From Dipteris shenzhenensis (lineage: Eukaryota; Polypodiophyta; Polypodiopsida; Gleicheniales), in the NCBI GenBank assembly GCA_047967505.1, contig CM106541.1: a stretch of DNA of 64,000 nt; one strand, 5' to 3'. Both the position numbers and the translations under genes were made by a program. Below are positions 45,954 to 56,560 of the stretch, piece by piece. Positions within the stretch are counted from its first letter, which is position 1; each line of letters opens with the position of its first letter. Below the pieces are notes generated by a model. That model was given only the letters and a program-made list of their open reading frames with translations, had not been told where the DNA came from and ran no database searches.

Positions 45954-46590
45954 TGTAAGAAAATAATACAACGTCTGTGCTCAACAGATAACAGGATCTT
46001 GTATGCAAGAGAGAAAACAAGATAGTATGGAGAATCAAAAATTTGATTACTATAGAACTGATACAATAGATGGCGTTGCCTCCCAACCGTGCGCTTCTGT
46101 GAAAGAAGCTTCGATGGTGAGTTGGAAACAGTAGACGACGGAGGCTGGATGCTAAGGAATTAGGGTTGCTGTAGCCAGTGATGAAATGGGCTTCATGGGC
46201 TTGCTCTTATATAGCCACCAGTCGTAGTCGGTTAGGCTCAATTGGGTGGTCGACCCGGTCCACCCAAAATGGTCGACTAGGGGTCGATCCCGAAATAGGT
46301 TACCGACCATACGATAGAACCGGTGCGCAAAACAGAGCAACTAACCTACGGCCATCATTCGACCCACAGCCATCAGGGATCATCTGAGGCCTCAAACGGG
46401 CCTCGCAACCGGAGAGTGGGCTGCCCTGAGCAATGCTCCATCTACCCTCAGTGCCGTTGGTCAAGTAATGCCTTATGCACTTGCATGTAGCCTAGTTGGC
46501 GGTGTGCCAACTCTATCTAAAGCCGTCTAGCCATCAGGCCACACATGGCCCCCATCTCGTGTCCAAACCAGGACCTACTAGATAACCGAG
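45954..46590 (-). repeat. 5' LTR of minus-strand Copia (far end uncertain)
   Basis: It starts (plus strand) TGTAAGAAAATAATAC beside the primer site. On the minus strand it contains the TATA-like ggctatataagagc (46192-46206). The upper boundary lies somewhere between 46400 and 46605, where Gypsy RNase H sequence begins. There is no partner LTR to fix it. Confidence 0.55.
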
Positions 46591-46609
46591 CTACTCAAAT
46601 GCCTTCTCC

Positions 46610-47005
46610 TCATATGGGGGGCTTACAAGTAGAGTTAGCTAGTTCCCGTGTAGTTACATGAGAGTGGAGCATTGATCTAACAATACCACCATACCATGGA
46701 TCCCCAACTTCTATGGCCGTTACAAGGGTTACATCGAGGCACTCTTCTAAATCAATCAAAGCATTCTTCAAGTTGGAACAACCCCCTTTTACAATTTTGA
46801 AAGAAAAATTATATTCTTGTAAAACTGCCAACCATTTGGCCAACCGACCCATGGGATTTGGTGATTGAAGAACCTGCTTTGCAAGACCATTGCTGTAGAT
46901 TATGATGGACTTTCCAGCCACATAATGCTTAAATTTCTCAATGCAGAATACCAAAGACAAAGCATGCTTGTCAGCCTCAGAGTAGCATCGTTCAGTTTTG
47001 AGCAA
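46610..47005 (-). pseudogene. Gypsy RNase H
   Basis: MLKTERCYSEADKHALSLVF matches the Y...E.E.LA.VF segment, with CIEKFKHYVAGKSIIIYSNG (the usual TDH.A/L is changed to YSNG) and MGRLAKWLAVLQEYNFSFKI (RIARW...L.EY.F). The tail, ILEECLDV-like and beyond, runs into the neighbouring Copia LTR. Confidence 0.8.
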
Positions 47006-47166
47006 TTGTGGAGAAGCAAATCAAACGGGATACATGAACTGATCCTCCCCTTGCTGGAGAAGAATACCTACCAGAGTATGCTCACCAAACCCAGGATTGA
47101 TATAGAAAGTCTTTGATTACAATCAAGATTGCGTAGAATGGGTTCTGAAGCTAGAGCACTCTTGAT

Positions 47167-48373
47167 TCATACAAACCCATGATCACAATCCTCATCCCAA
47201 GAGAAATCAACTCCATCTTTTAATAGCATAGTCATAGGTCGCGTCAAAGCAGCATATTGATCAATGAAGCGACGATAGTATCCTACTAGATCGACAAATG
47301 AGCATACTTGACGTTTGGTTGTTGGTGGGGAGAGCTTGAGGATAGCTTCTACCTTCTCGGGGTCAGGCTTGATGCCCTCAGATGAGACAATATGTCCCAA
47401 TAACCTCCCTTGAGTGGCTCCAATGGTGCATTTATCAGGGTTGAGGCTACCATTCGCATCATTGACCCTTTGGAAGGCCAACCTAACCTTCATGATGTAC
47501 TCCTTACGTGCCGAGAATATACAGAAAATCATCTAAAAACACCTCCAAGAAAACCCCCAAATATGGAGCAAGCACCATCTGTATAAATCTTTGAAAGGTA
47601 GCAGGAGCATTGGTGAGGCCGAATGGCATTACTTTGAATGCAAATGTCCCCCAGGGTGTGGCAAATGTGATTTTAGGCACATCCTCCTCAGCAATTCTGA
47701 TTTGATAAAACTCGGAGTAACCATCACAGAAAGTATACATCTCATGACCACTTACCTTCTCAAGAATGAGGTCTTGAAAGGGAAGAGGATGATGGTCCCT
47801 CTCGGTGGCTACATTGAGTTTCTTATAGTCGATGCAGACCCGCCACTTGTTGTTTTTCTTTGGGGTGACTACCACTGGTGAAACCCATTTAGTATTGTGA
47901 ACCGGAACAATAAACCCAGCTTCTACAAGTTTCTGCAACTCTGAGCACAAAGCATCAGTCTGTAGGGGCCCTAATCTCCGATACTTCTGAGCCACAGGCT
48001 TCGCATCAGGCTTCAGCTCTATCTTGTGCTCTATGGTAGTCACATGGCGAAGGTGGCGGTAGCTAATTGCGAAGAGGTCAGGGAAATCTTTGAACATTTC
48101 TAGGAACTCATCTTTCTCACTTGGCGTGAGATCTAGGAAAAGCATAGATTCAAGTTGTTGAGGACTAGCTATTACCTTTTCTATAGGTGGCGGGGTCAGA
48201 GACACCCCCATCATGTAAACTTCCTCCTCTAAGAACTCCTCCCCCCTGTCTGATTCTTCCATTGATTCAGACATCGAGGATGAGAGAGTAACACTGTCCT
48301 GCTCCTCTTCTTCTTTTGGTTCAATGGCACCTAGTTGCATCGGGATCTTCTCCTTAAAAGCACCAAAAGACAT
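47167..48373 (-). pseudogene. Gypsy reverse transcriptase
   Basis: The ORF at 48373-47504 holds an acidic linker and then HKIELKPDAKPVAQKYRRLG, EAGFIVPVHNTKWVSPVVVT and KWRVCIDYKKLNVATERDHH. Farther on are MYTFCDGYSEFYQIRIAEED, FAFKVMPFGLTNAPATFQR and the catalytic box VFLDDF (an F.DD form). After a frameshift at about 47520, LLGHIVSSEGIKPDPEKVEA and VDLVGYYRRFIDQYA continue the thumb to 47167. Core motifs are well kept but a frameshift splits the protein. Confidence 0.9.
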
Positions 48374-48385
48374 GTGTCCTATCTT

Positions 48386-48670
48386 TCAATAGCTGATTGC
48401 ATCACTCTTTCTCAACCATGGTCTCCCGAAGATGGTTGGGTAACTCCTGCCTATATCTTCGATGTATACTACATAGAAATTGACGGTGGTGGTTAACCCA
48501 TTGACAGTGATGGGCAAATCCTCAATGACTCCTAGGGTGGCGAGTCGTCGACCATCTGCTACCTTGATTCGAGTGGACGAATGCCTTGTGCATTTCAAAT
48601 TCAATTTCTTCATGATACGGGGCACCATGATATTACATGCAGCTCCCCCATCGACACACACTTTTGACAC
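48386..48670 (-). pseudogene. Gypsy aspartic protease
   Basis: VCVDGGAACNIMVPRIMKKL has the D-G-G active-site form used by many plant Gypsy proteases, followed by VIEDLPITVNGLTTTVNFYV and TIFGRPWLRKSDAI (the LGRPWL end motif). A one-base shift near 48660 separates it from the gag-side ORF. A stop near 48380 precedes RT. Confidence 0.85.
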
Positions 48671-49090
48671 GACAATTATCTATGATGACATCTACTGTAT
48701 GTGGGTGCCGATCAATTTCTTCAGAGATAGAAGAGATCTCTCGTACCTTTCCATTTTTATTGCTCTTCCTTGTTGAGAGCCCTTGTTGCAACTCACGTCT
48801 CACCTTAGGGCTTAATGCTATTAGTTGAGGGAGTGTGATGCTCAAAGACCGATGAGCAAGGTCTTGAACAACCGAATAGTCCTCTTGCCCCGAGCCGATG
48901 GGAAAATCCGAGGGCGACCACTTACTCTTACGAGATCTTTTAGTCTTCTCTGTTGGTGGGTCTGCCATCTCAGCATCTGAGTTCTCTGAGAAGGACACCT
49001 TCTTTCTAGGGCGGCTTGGGCCATGATTTGGAGAGGGGTCTGAGGTGATACGACTGTGGGGGTTAAAGGTCACTGTGCCTTTACCCCGGT
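48640..49090 (-). pseudogene. Gypsy gag-protease linker
   Basis: The minus-strand ORF contains basic and acidic linker sequence (RPRKKVSFSENSDAEMADPP, KTKRSRKSKWSPSDFP) and then SLSITLPQLIALSPKVRREL, a stretch that usually lies just before plant Gypsy protease. The ORF continues to 49265 only because it reads through the adjacent Copia LTR. Confidence 0.6.
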
Positions 49091-49094
49091 TATG

Positions 49095-49222
49095 TACAAT
49101 ACTCAAACACATATATAAATGAATGAAAAAGAAGATTAGGGTGTTCTGCACCCACCAAAACTTGTGTGGCTCTCTGTCTCTCTCTCTCCTCTTCCATTCT
49201 TGCTTCCATTGTGAGCACTCAC
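49095..49222 (+). repeat. 3' part of a Copia 5' LTR
   Basis: The segment from tgtacaatactc to ...gagcactca directly precedes a primer binding site. It contains a TATA-like catatataaatg and a (tc)n stretch. Only about 128 bases separate the Gypsy sequence from the primer site, so this is either a very short LTR or a truncated one. No 3' LTR survives for comparison. Confidence 0.45.
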
Positions 49223-49225
49223 AAC

Positions 49226-49238
49226 TGGTATCAGAGCC
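49226..49238 (+). promoter_or_regulatory. Primer binding site (initiator tRNA-Met)
   Basis: TGGTATCAGAGCC, with the LTR end a few bases upstream. Confidence 0.88.
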
Positions 49239-50515
49239 CGGGTGATCTAGCTGAGCGTGTGTCAATGCCTAGAAGCTCAGCAGCTCTGTGGGAGGAAGGA
49301 GAATGGGAAGCTTTGTGGGTGACTTTACTTGCATCCGAGTGTGCAAAGACCTTAGAGGAACCTTTGAAAAGTCACTTTGGTTTTGCGAAGTGGTTTTGAG
49401 AGCCTCTTAAGTGTTTTCAAAGAAAAAGTCGTTTTTTGAGCTTTTCCCTGTTCTGTTCGATGAGACAGAGACTCCGTATTGACTTGTAGAGGCAACTATT
49501 GCTTACTTTTGGTGTCCACTTCACTTCAGGAGCTTGGAAACACCTTCATTCTTGAATCTGGGATCATTTCATTGGATTTCTGACTCACTGTGCCAGTTTC
49601 TGCGTTTTTCTGCTCGGGTGTTGGAACTCAAGTAAAACTTCTATGTTGCTCATTATTCGCACTCTGGTGGAGTTTACAAACAGCTTTGTTTCCAAAAACT
49701 TTTTTCAGTCCGTGTGTTGGACCTAGTGATTGAGGCCATGGTTTCCAAAACCATCTGTCCCATTGCGTTCCGGATGCCCAAAAACCCCTACTTGTTAGTT
49801 CTTGCGCGATTCAGTGGAGGATTTTTAGAGTTATAGATCTCTCTGTATTCGATTTCGTCTCTCTGTTATGCATTTTTCATTCTAAGGTTTTGAAACCTTA
49901 GATTTATGCCACATGGCAGTGGATAAGTGTTGACTCCCATTTCTCACTCATCGGTTGGGATTTTGGAGTTCTGGCAGAAGAGAGATATTTGCAAATTTTC
50001 TTGCTGAGTCCGATTATGCAATGGCGCCCATGTTTTGAGGCATCTCAGGTTCTATTTTCAGGTTCTATTTTCAGTAGCGGTCATTACCATGGGACCATGA
50101 TTTCTTGAGCATACCTTAGGCCCAGATTGCCTTGTGGGATGCTATTTTTATGGATGCTTTGCACATGGATGCTATTTTATGCTGAGGGATAGCTTTGACA
50201 CATTGCAGGTGATGCACTGATAGTGCTATGCTCTCTTGGATGAGATATTATTGATGCATATGCCAATGGACGGTGTCTATGCTTGAGTCATTTGGCACTT
50301 ATTGGCATTTTGGATTGCCATTGCAGTTGGCAATTTCTTTTGGGCCAGATTTGCTCATATGGATGCATAGTATATGCACATGAGTCAGATGCTTTGAGAC
50401 ATGAGTTTTAGTGATATTTCACTCTATTGTGGCATACACATTTGGGTGCACCTGGTATTTGGTGTGATTCTCTCTTGTAGGCACTAGCATTTGGGATTTT
50501 TGCTTCATTTGCATC

Positions 50516-51850
50516 ATGGCATCCTCTTCCATGTTAGAAAAGGAGTTTTTTAGCATTAAAAAGTTTGATGGGACAAACTTTTCTTCATGGAAAGAACAAA
50601 TAAGGGATGTGCTTATTCAAAAGAAGCAGATTAAACCCTTGGTAGGGATTGAAGCTAAGCTTGCAAATATGTCTGAGGATGATTGGAATGAGTTGGATGC
50701 ATTAGCAAAATCTACTATTAGACTTCATCTTGCAGAGTCAGTTTATTTCACAGTTGTAGACGAGCAGACTACGGAAGATTTGTGGAAGAAACTGTGTGCC
50801 ACTTATGAAAAGGAAACTGACTCTAATTCATGAAGAGGTTGTTTGAGCTGCAGATGAAGGAAAGGGTCTCCATTGCTTCTCACTTGAATGAATTCAATAT
50901 TATTTTCAGCCAACTTCAGGCTCAAAAGATGAATTTTGATGCGGAGACTAAGGCAATATTTTCTCTTATGTTCATTGCCATCCTCATGGGATACCTTCCG
51001 TACAGCTGTCAGTAACTCTGCACCTGGTGGAGTACTGAAATTTGATGGTGTTGTGGGTAGCCTGTTGGCCAAGGAGATTAGATGCAAGTCTATGGACGAC
51101 AACAAGCAGGATGCAGCCTTAAATGTGCAAAGGGGCAGATCACAGTTCAGGGGCAAGTCCCAAGAAAGAGGAAAGTCTCGTAGCAAATCCAGGGCACGAA
51201 ACATTCAGTGTTACCACTGTGGCAAGAAGGGCCATATGAAAAAGGATTGCTACAAGCTGAAAAGAGAGCAAAAGGATAAGAAAAAGAATGCAAATTGGGG
51301 TGCAAATCAAAAGGAAGAGAGTCCAAGGGAGGACAAAGGAAAAGCGAAGATCGAGGAGATCAATGCAGTCACACATGATAGTGACAAAGACGTTCTCTTC
51401 ATGTTTAGTTTATCTGCAGAGTTGCTTACCACTTTAGATGATGCATATTCCCAGGATTGGATTTTGGATTCTGGTGCTTCATTCCATGTTACTCGCCATA
51501 GGGAATGGTTCTCCACTTATGACAATGGAAAGACAGGTTGTGTGCATCTTGGAAATGACTATGCATGTGACATAGTGGGAGTAGGTGACATAAAGTTTTC
51601 TTTTGCAAATAGGTCTACATTTATTTTGAAACATGTGAGACATGTGCCTAAGTTGACCAAGAGTCTTATTTCAGTGGGTCAACTAGATGATGCTGGTTTT
51701 CACACCACTTTTGGCTTTCAGAGTTGGAAAATTCAGAAGGGCTCTATGCTTTTGGCCAGGGGTGCCAAGTGTGGGACTTTGTATCCCTTACATGTATCAG
51801 GGGTATTTGATCATGTTGTTGCAATAATCGAGCAGCAAGCACTTCTTTGT
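50516..51850 (+). pseudogene. Copia gag and protease
   Basis: Gag begins MASSSMLEKEFFSIKKFDGT and NFSSWKEQIRDVLIQKKQIK (50516). A TGA at about 50831 and a frameshift near 50985 break it. Gag resumes with WDTFRTAVSNS, a basic RSQFRGKSQERGKSRSKS stretch and the zinc knuckle CYHCGKKGHMKKDC (about 51211). Protease follows with WILDSGASFHVTRHREWF (51459) and LKHVRHVPKLTKSLISVGQL. The frame then breaks at about 51850, just before the integrase ORF. Confidence 0.88.
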
Positions 51851-53037
51851 GGCATTGCAGATTGGGGCACATGAGCCAGAATGAAATGAAACTCTTATGC
51901 CGTTTGGGTTATGTACCGCATTTGAGTTTCTCTGATTTTGAATTTTGTGAGCACTGTCTCTATGGGAAGAAGACTAAATCAGCCCATAAAAGAAGGGGAA
52001 AGAAAGAGTTTGAAAAGCTTGATTTGGTGCATTCAGACGTATGTGGTCCCATGCCTACACGGTCATTAAGCGGGGCTGAATACTATGTGACATTCATTGA
52101 CGATGCAACTAGGAAAGTGTGGGCTTATGCTATAGCTCGGAAGAGTGATGTGTTCCAGGTATTTCAAAAATGGCTAGCCTTGGTTGAGAATCAGTCAGGT
52201 AGAACGCTTAAATGCCTACGGACTGAAAATGGTGGAGAGTATCTCTCTCATGACTTTCAACATTTCTATGATACACGTGGGATTAAGAGGGAGCTCACAT
52301 CCCATCGTACTCTAGAGCAAAATCCAATTGCAGAAAAGATGAACCGTACCATTCAAGAAAGGTTGCAATGCATGCTTTCCAATGCAAGTCTTTCTTGTGG
52401 TTTTTGGGCTGAGGCAATGAAGACTGCAGTGCATGTGATCAATAGATCACCTAGTAAGAGTTTGGATGGTGGTATTCCTGAAAAGGCATGGAGTGGCAAG
52501 AAGCCCTCTTACTCTCATTTGTGTATATTTGGGTGTGAGGCATATACACATGTGCTAAAAGAGCTTCGAAAGAAGCTAGATCCTAAGTCTAGGAAATGCA
52601 TCTTTCTGGGTTATGGTGAAAGTGGAGAGATGGGCTATCGTCTCTGGAATCCAGAAGCAAACAAGATCATACGCAGCCATGATGTAGTCTTCAATGAGAA
52701 GAAGATGCATAAGGCACCCATGAGGGATGTGGAAATGAGGAGAATCACTTTCCATGATGTGAATCCACTTGCATATGTTGATAGACAGCAAGCTGTCCAT
52801 GCACCAAATGTGCAAGAAATGGTACCACCAAGTACTCCCACCGGTATACAATCAAGGGTAGATGATGGATCATCTATTGGTGGAAATGATGAGCCAAATG
52901 TGGCTGATATGCAAGTGGGACAACAAGCTCAAATGCCCTTGAGAAGATCATCTAGAGTGTCTAGACCGCCTGATAGGTTTGTTCCAGGGGTAGACTATGT
53001 TGATTGTGGGAGCCTTCTTGCTATAGAGAAGCTATGA
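51847..53037 (+). pseudogene. Copia integrase, long open frame
   Basis: 396 codons. MWHCRLGHMSQNEMKLL and FCEHCLYGKKTK form the GAG-pre-integrase zinc region, followed by LDLVHSDVCGPMPTRSL with the first catalytic Asp and YYVTFIDDATRKVWAYAIAR. LRTENGGEYLSHDF has Glu where Copia elements normally have the second catalytic Asp, and HRTLEQNPIAEKMNRT departs from the usual H.PQQNGVAER.NRT though the Glu is kept. The C-terminal part has LCIFGCEAYTHV, CIFLGYGESGEMGYRLW and IRSHDVVFNE. The frame ends in a short new tail at 53037, overlapping RT in another frame. Probably inactive. Confidence 0.88.
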
Positions 53038-53901
53038 TGCGCGAGGATCAATGCAAGTGGGAGTATGCTATGCAATCAGATATGAGTTCACTTATGAAGA
53101 ATAAGACTTGGGACTTGGTTTCTTTGCCACATGGAAAGAAAGCATTGCCATGTAAATGGGTCTACAAAATGAAGGTCACAGGTGATGATGTGCCTAGGTA
53201 CAAGGCCTGTTTGGTCGCTAAAGGGTTCAAGCAAGAGAAGGGTGTGGACTTTGATGAGATATTCTCTCCGGTTGTGAAGATGACCACACTTAGATGCATG
53301 CTTGGACTAGTGGCATCAGAGGATATCGAGCTTATGCAGATGGATGTCAAGATAGCTTTTTTGCATGGGGATTTGCATGAGGAAATTTACATGGTACAGC
53401 CGGAAGGCTTTGAAAAAAAGGGCAAAGAGCATTTAGTTTGCAAGCTGAAGAAGAGTCTCTATGGTCTTAAGCAAGCGCCTAGAGAATGGTATCAAAAGTT
53501 TGATGATTTCATTCGGTCCCAAGGGTTTTAGAAGGAGTGAAATTGATCACTGCCTCTACACTAAAAGGGCTAAGGATAATAGCCTGATACTCCTGACACT
53601 ATATGTGGATGATATGCTATTGGCTAGCAAGAATACTTATGAGCTAGATGCATTAAAGGCCAAGTTGCATGAGGCCTTTGATATGAAGGATTTGGGACTT
53701 GCAGGTCATATTCTTGGTATGCGCATCACGCGTAATCAAAGTAGGAAACTCCTTTGTCTTTCACAAAAAGAGTATGTTACAAAAGTATTGTAGCATTTCA
53801 ATATGGAGGGGGGGAAGGCAGTGAGTACTCCATTGCCTCCATATGTGAAACTGAGTCATACAGATAGTCCCAAATCAGATGAGGAAAGGGCCATGATGGC
53901 C
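53004..53901 (+). pseudogene. Copia reverse transcriptase, truncated
   Basis: KWEYAMQSDMSSLMKNKTWD, ALPCKWVYKMKVTGDD and FDEIFSPVVKMTTLRCMLGL precede LMQMDVKIAFLHGDLHEEIY and SLYGLKQAPREWYQKFDDF. A frameshift near 53525 follows, then LLTLYVDDMLLASKN (catalytic YVDD intact) and MKDLGLAGHILGMRI. A stop at about 53791 and the LTR at 53902 end it. Confidence 0.9.
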
Positions 53902-54199
53902 TGTTGAGATATCAAGCTCTATCCCCGACATATCTCCTGGATGACTATCATTTATGTCACCGCCTATGTTAGTTGTACTTGTGGTGTAGTTAGACTACCA
54001 CGTATGTTTTTGGTTTGGGTTCACATATAAACCACGTATTCTAGGTTTTGACATATAGGGTATTTCCCTCTTCTATTGTATTGTTGTTGTGTGCAAAAGT
54101 GAAGATAGGCTTCACCCTCCAACCTTGTGTCCTCTCTCTTTTGTGTGTTGTGAAGAAAGCTGAACTTGAGTCTCCTATCTCTCTCCCTTATTCTTTACA
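53902..54199 (+). repeat. 5' LTR
   Basis: 298 bp from TGTTGAGATATCAAG to TTATTCTTTACA, abutting the primer binding site. It contains a TATA-like acatataaacc near 54025 and a pyrimidine-rich 3' part. Confidence 0.85.
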
Positions 54200-54212
54200 T
54201 GGTATCAGAGCC
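54200..54212 (+). promoter_or_regulatory. Primer binding site (initiator tRNA-Met)
   Basis: TGGTATCAGAGCC directly after the LTR end ACA. Confidence 0.92.
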
Positions 54213-54776
54213 TTGTTCGTGGTAAGGAGCTCAAGAAAGAAAGCCAAGTTTGTGGTGTCCTGGTAAGAGGACCAGTGTTGCTTTCCTACTTCGAGTTTGG
54301 GAGCAAATCTTTGCAGGTAGCACAGCCAGAAGTGCAGGAGTGCACTGCTTCAGATTGAGAGGCCCTTCGCGGTGCGGCGAGAGCGCAGTATATGCTGCGG
54401 GAGAGAGCGAAGCCCTTGGTGACTTTATTTTTTTGATTTGAGGCCGTTTCGGGGCCCGTTTTGAAGGCGGAAGTTCTTCGCAGGCACTCAGAAAAAGGCC
54501 CTGTTTTTGCTGTGCGACCACCGCGCGGCTAGTCGGTGGAAAGGTGCCACAGAAATTGCATCGTGTAGGCATGTGCAGAGATATTGGGAGTTGCAGATTC
54601 ATGCCTGTTGCCTGTTGATGCAAAATCGTCACAAGGAAGTGACTGTGTGGTGAAATACCACTTTCGTCAGTGTTGCAGATCTGCCCCTGTGAGGCTCTTT
54701 GCAGAAGTTTTGCTATTTGCCCTTCTGAGGCATTTGCTGTGTTTACAGGTTGCTGTTGCAATTCGTGATTTGTAAA

Positions 54777-56399
54777 ATGTCTGAGAATCTGTCTACCATT
54801 GTCAGTGAGAAGCTTGACAAGAACAACTTCCAAGCATGGAAGTTCAGGATGACAAACTTCTTTATGGGAAAGGGAGTTTGGGATTACATCAGTGGTGAAA
54901 CTGCAGAACCAGTTTTGGGTGCTGCTCCCACTCCTGCTGAATTGAAGGCCTTTAAAGAATGGCATGAAAAAGCCAGAAAATGCCTGTATTGGCTGTCCGT
55001 TAGCATTTTAGATTCTATGATTGTGCATATACAGGATCTAGAGACGCCTAAGGAGGCATGGGATACATTGGTGAAGCTGTATAGCACAAATACCAAAGCA
55101 CGAAAGATGCAGCTAAAGCAGGAGTTGCACAATGTGCAAAGGAAAAATCTGAATATAAATGAGTATTCCTTGAAGGTGAAAGGCCTTGCAGATTCTCTTG
55201 CCTCCATTGGAGCACCTGTTGATGATGAGGACTTAGTGTCCGTGACCTTGAATGGTCTTGGGAAAGATTATGCACAATTTCGGACATCCATTGGAGTCCG
55301 TGAAACATTTCCTGATTTTCAGGAACTTATTGCTCTCTTGCTGAGTGAAGAGCAAAGGAATGGTGGTTCAGCCACCTCAACTTCTCAAGAGACTACTTTC
55401 TACTCGAATACAGGTAGAGGCAGGGGTAGAGGAAGAGGCCGTTCTGGTGGCCGTGCAGGAAATCAGAACCAACAGCAACAACAGGAAAACCAGTCCTATG
55501 GAGGAGGACGTGGTAGTTCTAGAGGCAGGGGGAGCCAAAGAGGCCGTGCTTCATGGCAAAGGAACCAGCAAGTAAATAGCAGCACAGAATGCTATTATTG
55601 TGGAAAGCCTGGACACAAGGAGAATACATGCTATAAAAAACAGGATGACATCAAAAGTGGGAAGTTGCAGCAAAGCAACTATGCATCATCAAGTGGGCAT
55701 GGTGACGACAGAAATGAGCACCTTTTTGTGATGCAGCATATGGTTAACTCCATGTCAGGAGATGCTGCAGCTTGCAATGATGTTTGGTATGTTGATTCAG
55801 GTGCCTCTAACCACATGACCAGTCATAGTGAGTGGTTTCATGATGTCAGAAATTTGGATAAGCCAGGTTATGTTGAAACAGGTGATGATACTGCGCACCC
55901 AATTACGCAGGTTGGTAAAGTGCCATTGGCTATGCAGGATGGCAAAACAAAGTACTTGGCAGATGTACTTCATGTTCCAAAAATCACTAAGAACCTGGTT
56001 TCAGTTGGCCAGATGGTTGAGCAAGGTCTGCAGGTTAGATTTAACCCTGATGGATGCTTCGTTGAGGACTTGAAAAATAAGTGCCGCTTGGTTGCGAAAG
56101 GCAACAAAAATGGCAGAATGTTCACCTTGGATGTTGATATGCCTGAGGTGAAAGCTGCTATGTTTGCGCATGGGAGAGGTGTCATTGCAGATATTGAGAT
56201 ATGGCACAAGCGCATTGGGCACGTGAATATACAAAGGCTGAAATCTATGCAAACGAAAAACATTGTGATATTGCATCCATCTTTACAAGCGAGGGTTAGA
56301 GACGCAGCGCTGCATGAGGTTGTTCATCAAGGCAAACAAGAATGCCATGACAAATGTCAACAGTTGGAGAGCTTGCACATCACCTTCAGCTTCTTCTAG
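54777..56399 (+). CDS. Copia gag-protease ORF, truncated at 3' end
   Basis: The start is placed at MSENLSTIVSEKLDKNNFQA (54777); nine in-frame codons upstream lack an ATG. Capsid: WKFRMTNFFMGKGVWDYISG, LETPKEAWDTLVKLY. An Arg/Gly- and Gln-rich stretch (GRGRGRGRSGG, QQQQQ, near residue 220) precedes the zinc knuckle CYYCGKPGHKENTC (near residue 275). Protease: WYVDSGASNHMTSHSEWF, then YLADVLHVPKITKNLVSVGQ. GAG-pre-integrase: IEIWHKRIGHVNIQRLKSM. The last 40 or so codons, after KNIV, are read from unrelated neighbouring sequence to the stop at 56399. Integrase and RT are absent, so the product could act only as gag-protease. Otherwise undamaged. Confidence 0.88.
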   Translation: MSENLSTIVSEKLDKNNFQAWKFRMTNFFMGKGVWDYISGETAEPVLGAAPTPAELKAFKEWHEKARKCLYWLSVSILDSMIVHIQDLETPKEAWDTLVKLYSTNTKARKMQLKQELHNVQRKNLNINEYSLKVKGLADSLASIGAPVDDEDLVSVTLNGLGKDYAQFRTSIGVRETFPDFQELIALLLSEEQRNGGSATSTSQETTFYSNTGRGRGRGRGRSGGRAGNQNQQQQQENQSYGGGRGSSRGRGSQRGRASWQRNQQVNSSTECYYCGKPGHKENTCYKKQDDIKSGKLQQSNYASSSGHGDDRNEHLFVMQHMVNSMSGDAAACNDVWYVDSGASNHMTSHSEWFHDVRNLDKPGYVETGDDTAHPITQVGKVPLAMQDGKTKYLADVLHVPKITKNLVSVGQMVEQGLQVRFNPDGCFVEDLKNKCRLVAKGNKNGRMFTLDVDMPEVKAAMFAHGRGVIADIEIWHKRIGHVNIQRLKSMQTKNIVILHPSLQARVRDAALHEVVHQGKQECHDKCQQLESLHITFSFF

Positions 56400-56560
56400 T
56401 TCTTGTAGTCGCCATGCTATTTCTTCAAGGGGTGTGCAGTTTGGCATCCTTCTTTTGTGCAATGTCCTTAAGGACCTTTCTGATGATCTTCCGAAGTCGG
56501 TAAACTCATATCAAATATACCCAACACTTAGTTCCATGATAACCACAAACTTTTCATTCC

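Larger units (their letters stand above)
42005..46590 (-). mobile_element. Ty1/Copia element, minus strand, 3' truncated
   Basis: From the right: a 5' LTR beginning at 45954 (upper limit uncertain, perhaps 46590), primer binding site 45953-45941, gag, protease, integrase, reverse transcriptase and most of RNase H, all in Copia order. The element stops inside RNase H at about 42020, where the expected catalytic YCDN segment is replaced by unrelated sequence. No 3' LTR is present. Several stops and a 118 bp duplication in gag show it is inactive. Confidence 0.85.
46610..49090 (-). mobile_element. Ty3/Gypsy gag-protease-RT-RNase H block, minus strand
   Basis: This block is one Gypsy polyprotein in several frames, running from the gag end at 49090 to RNase H at 46610. 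It is bounded by a Copia LTR on each side, so both its 5' gag and its integrase are missing. Individual domains are listed separately. Confidence 0.85.
49226..53901 (+). mobile_element. Ty1/Copia element, plus strand, 3' end cut by another LTR
   Basis: A primer binding site at 49226-49238 is followed by a 1.3 kb leader without ORFs, then gag, protease, integrase and RT in Copia order up to 53901. There another element's LTR begins in the middle of the RNase H-proximal region. Stops and frameshifts occur in gag, before integrase and in RT. The rest of this copy is not found downstream. Confidence 0.88.
53902..56272 (+). mobile_element. Ty1/Copia element, 5' half only
   Basis: It consists of a 298 bp 5' LTR (53902-54199), primer binding site (54200-54212), about 565 bases of leader and an open gag-protease-pre-integrase frame, ending abruptly at about 56272. 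It is inserted within the RT of the preceding Copia, so it is younger than that copy. The rest of pol and the 3' LTR are missing; sequence of the unclassified RNase H element, on the other strand, follows directly. Confidence 0.88.

Noticed and set aside
45537-46025. 162-codon plus-strand ORF with a repeated peptide
   Set aside because: It is antisense to the duplicated Copia gag; the repeat reflects the 118 bp duplication.
54231-54965. 244-codon minus-strand ORF
   Set aside because: It lies antisense to the leader and gag start of the Copia element and has no recognisable domain; treated as a shadow.
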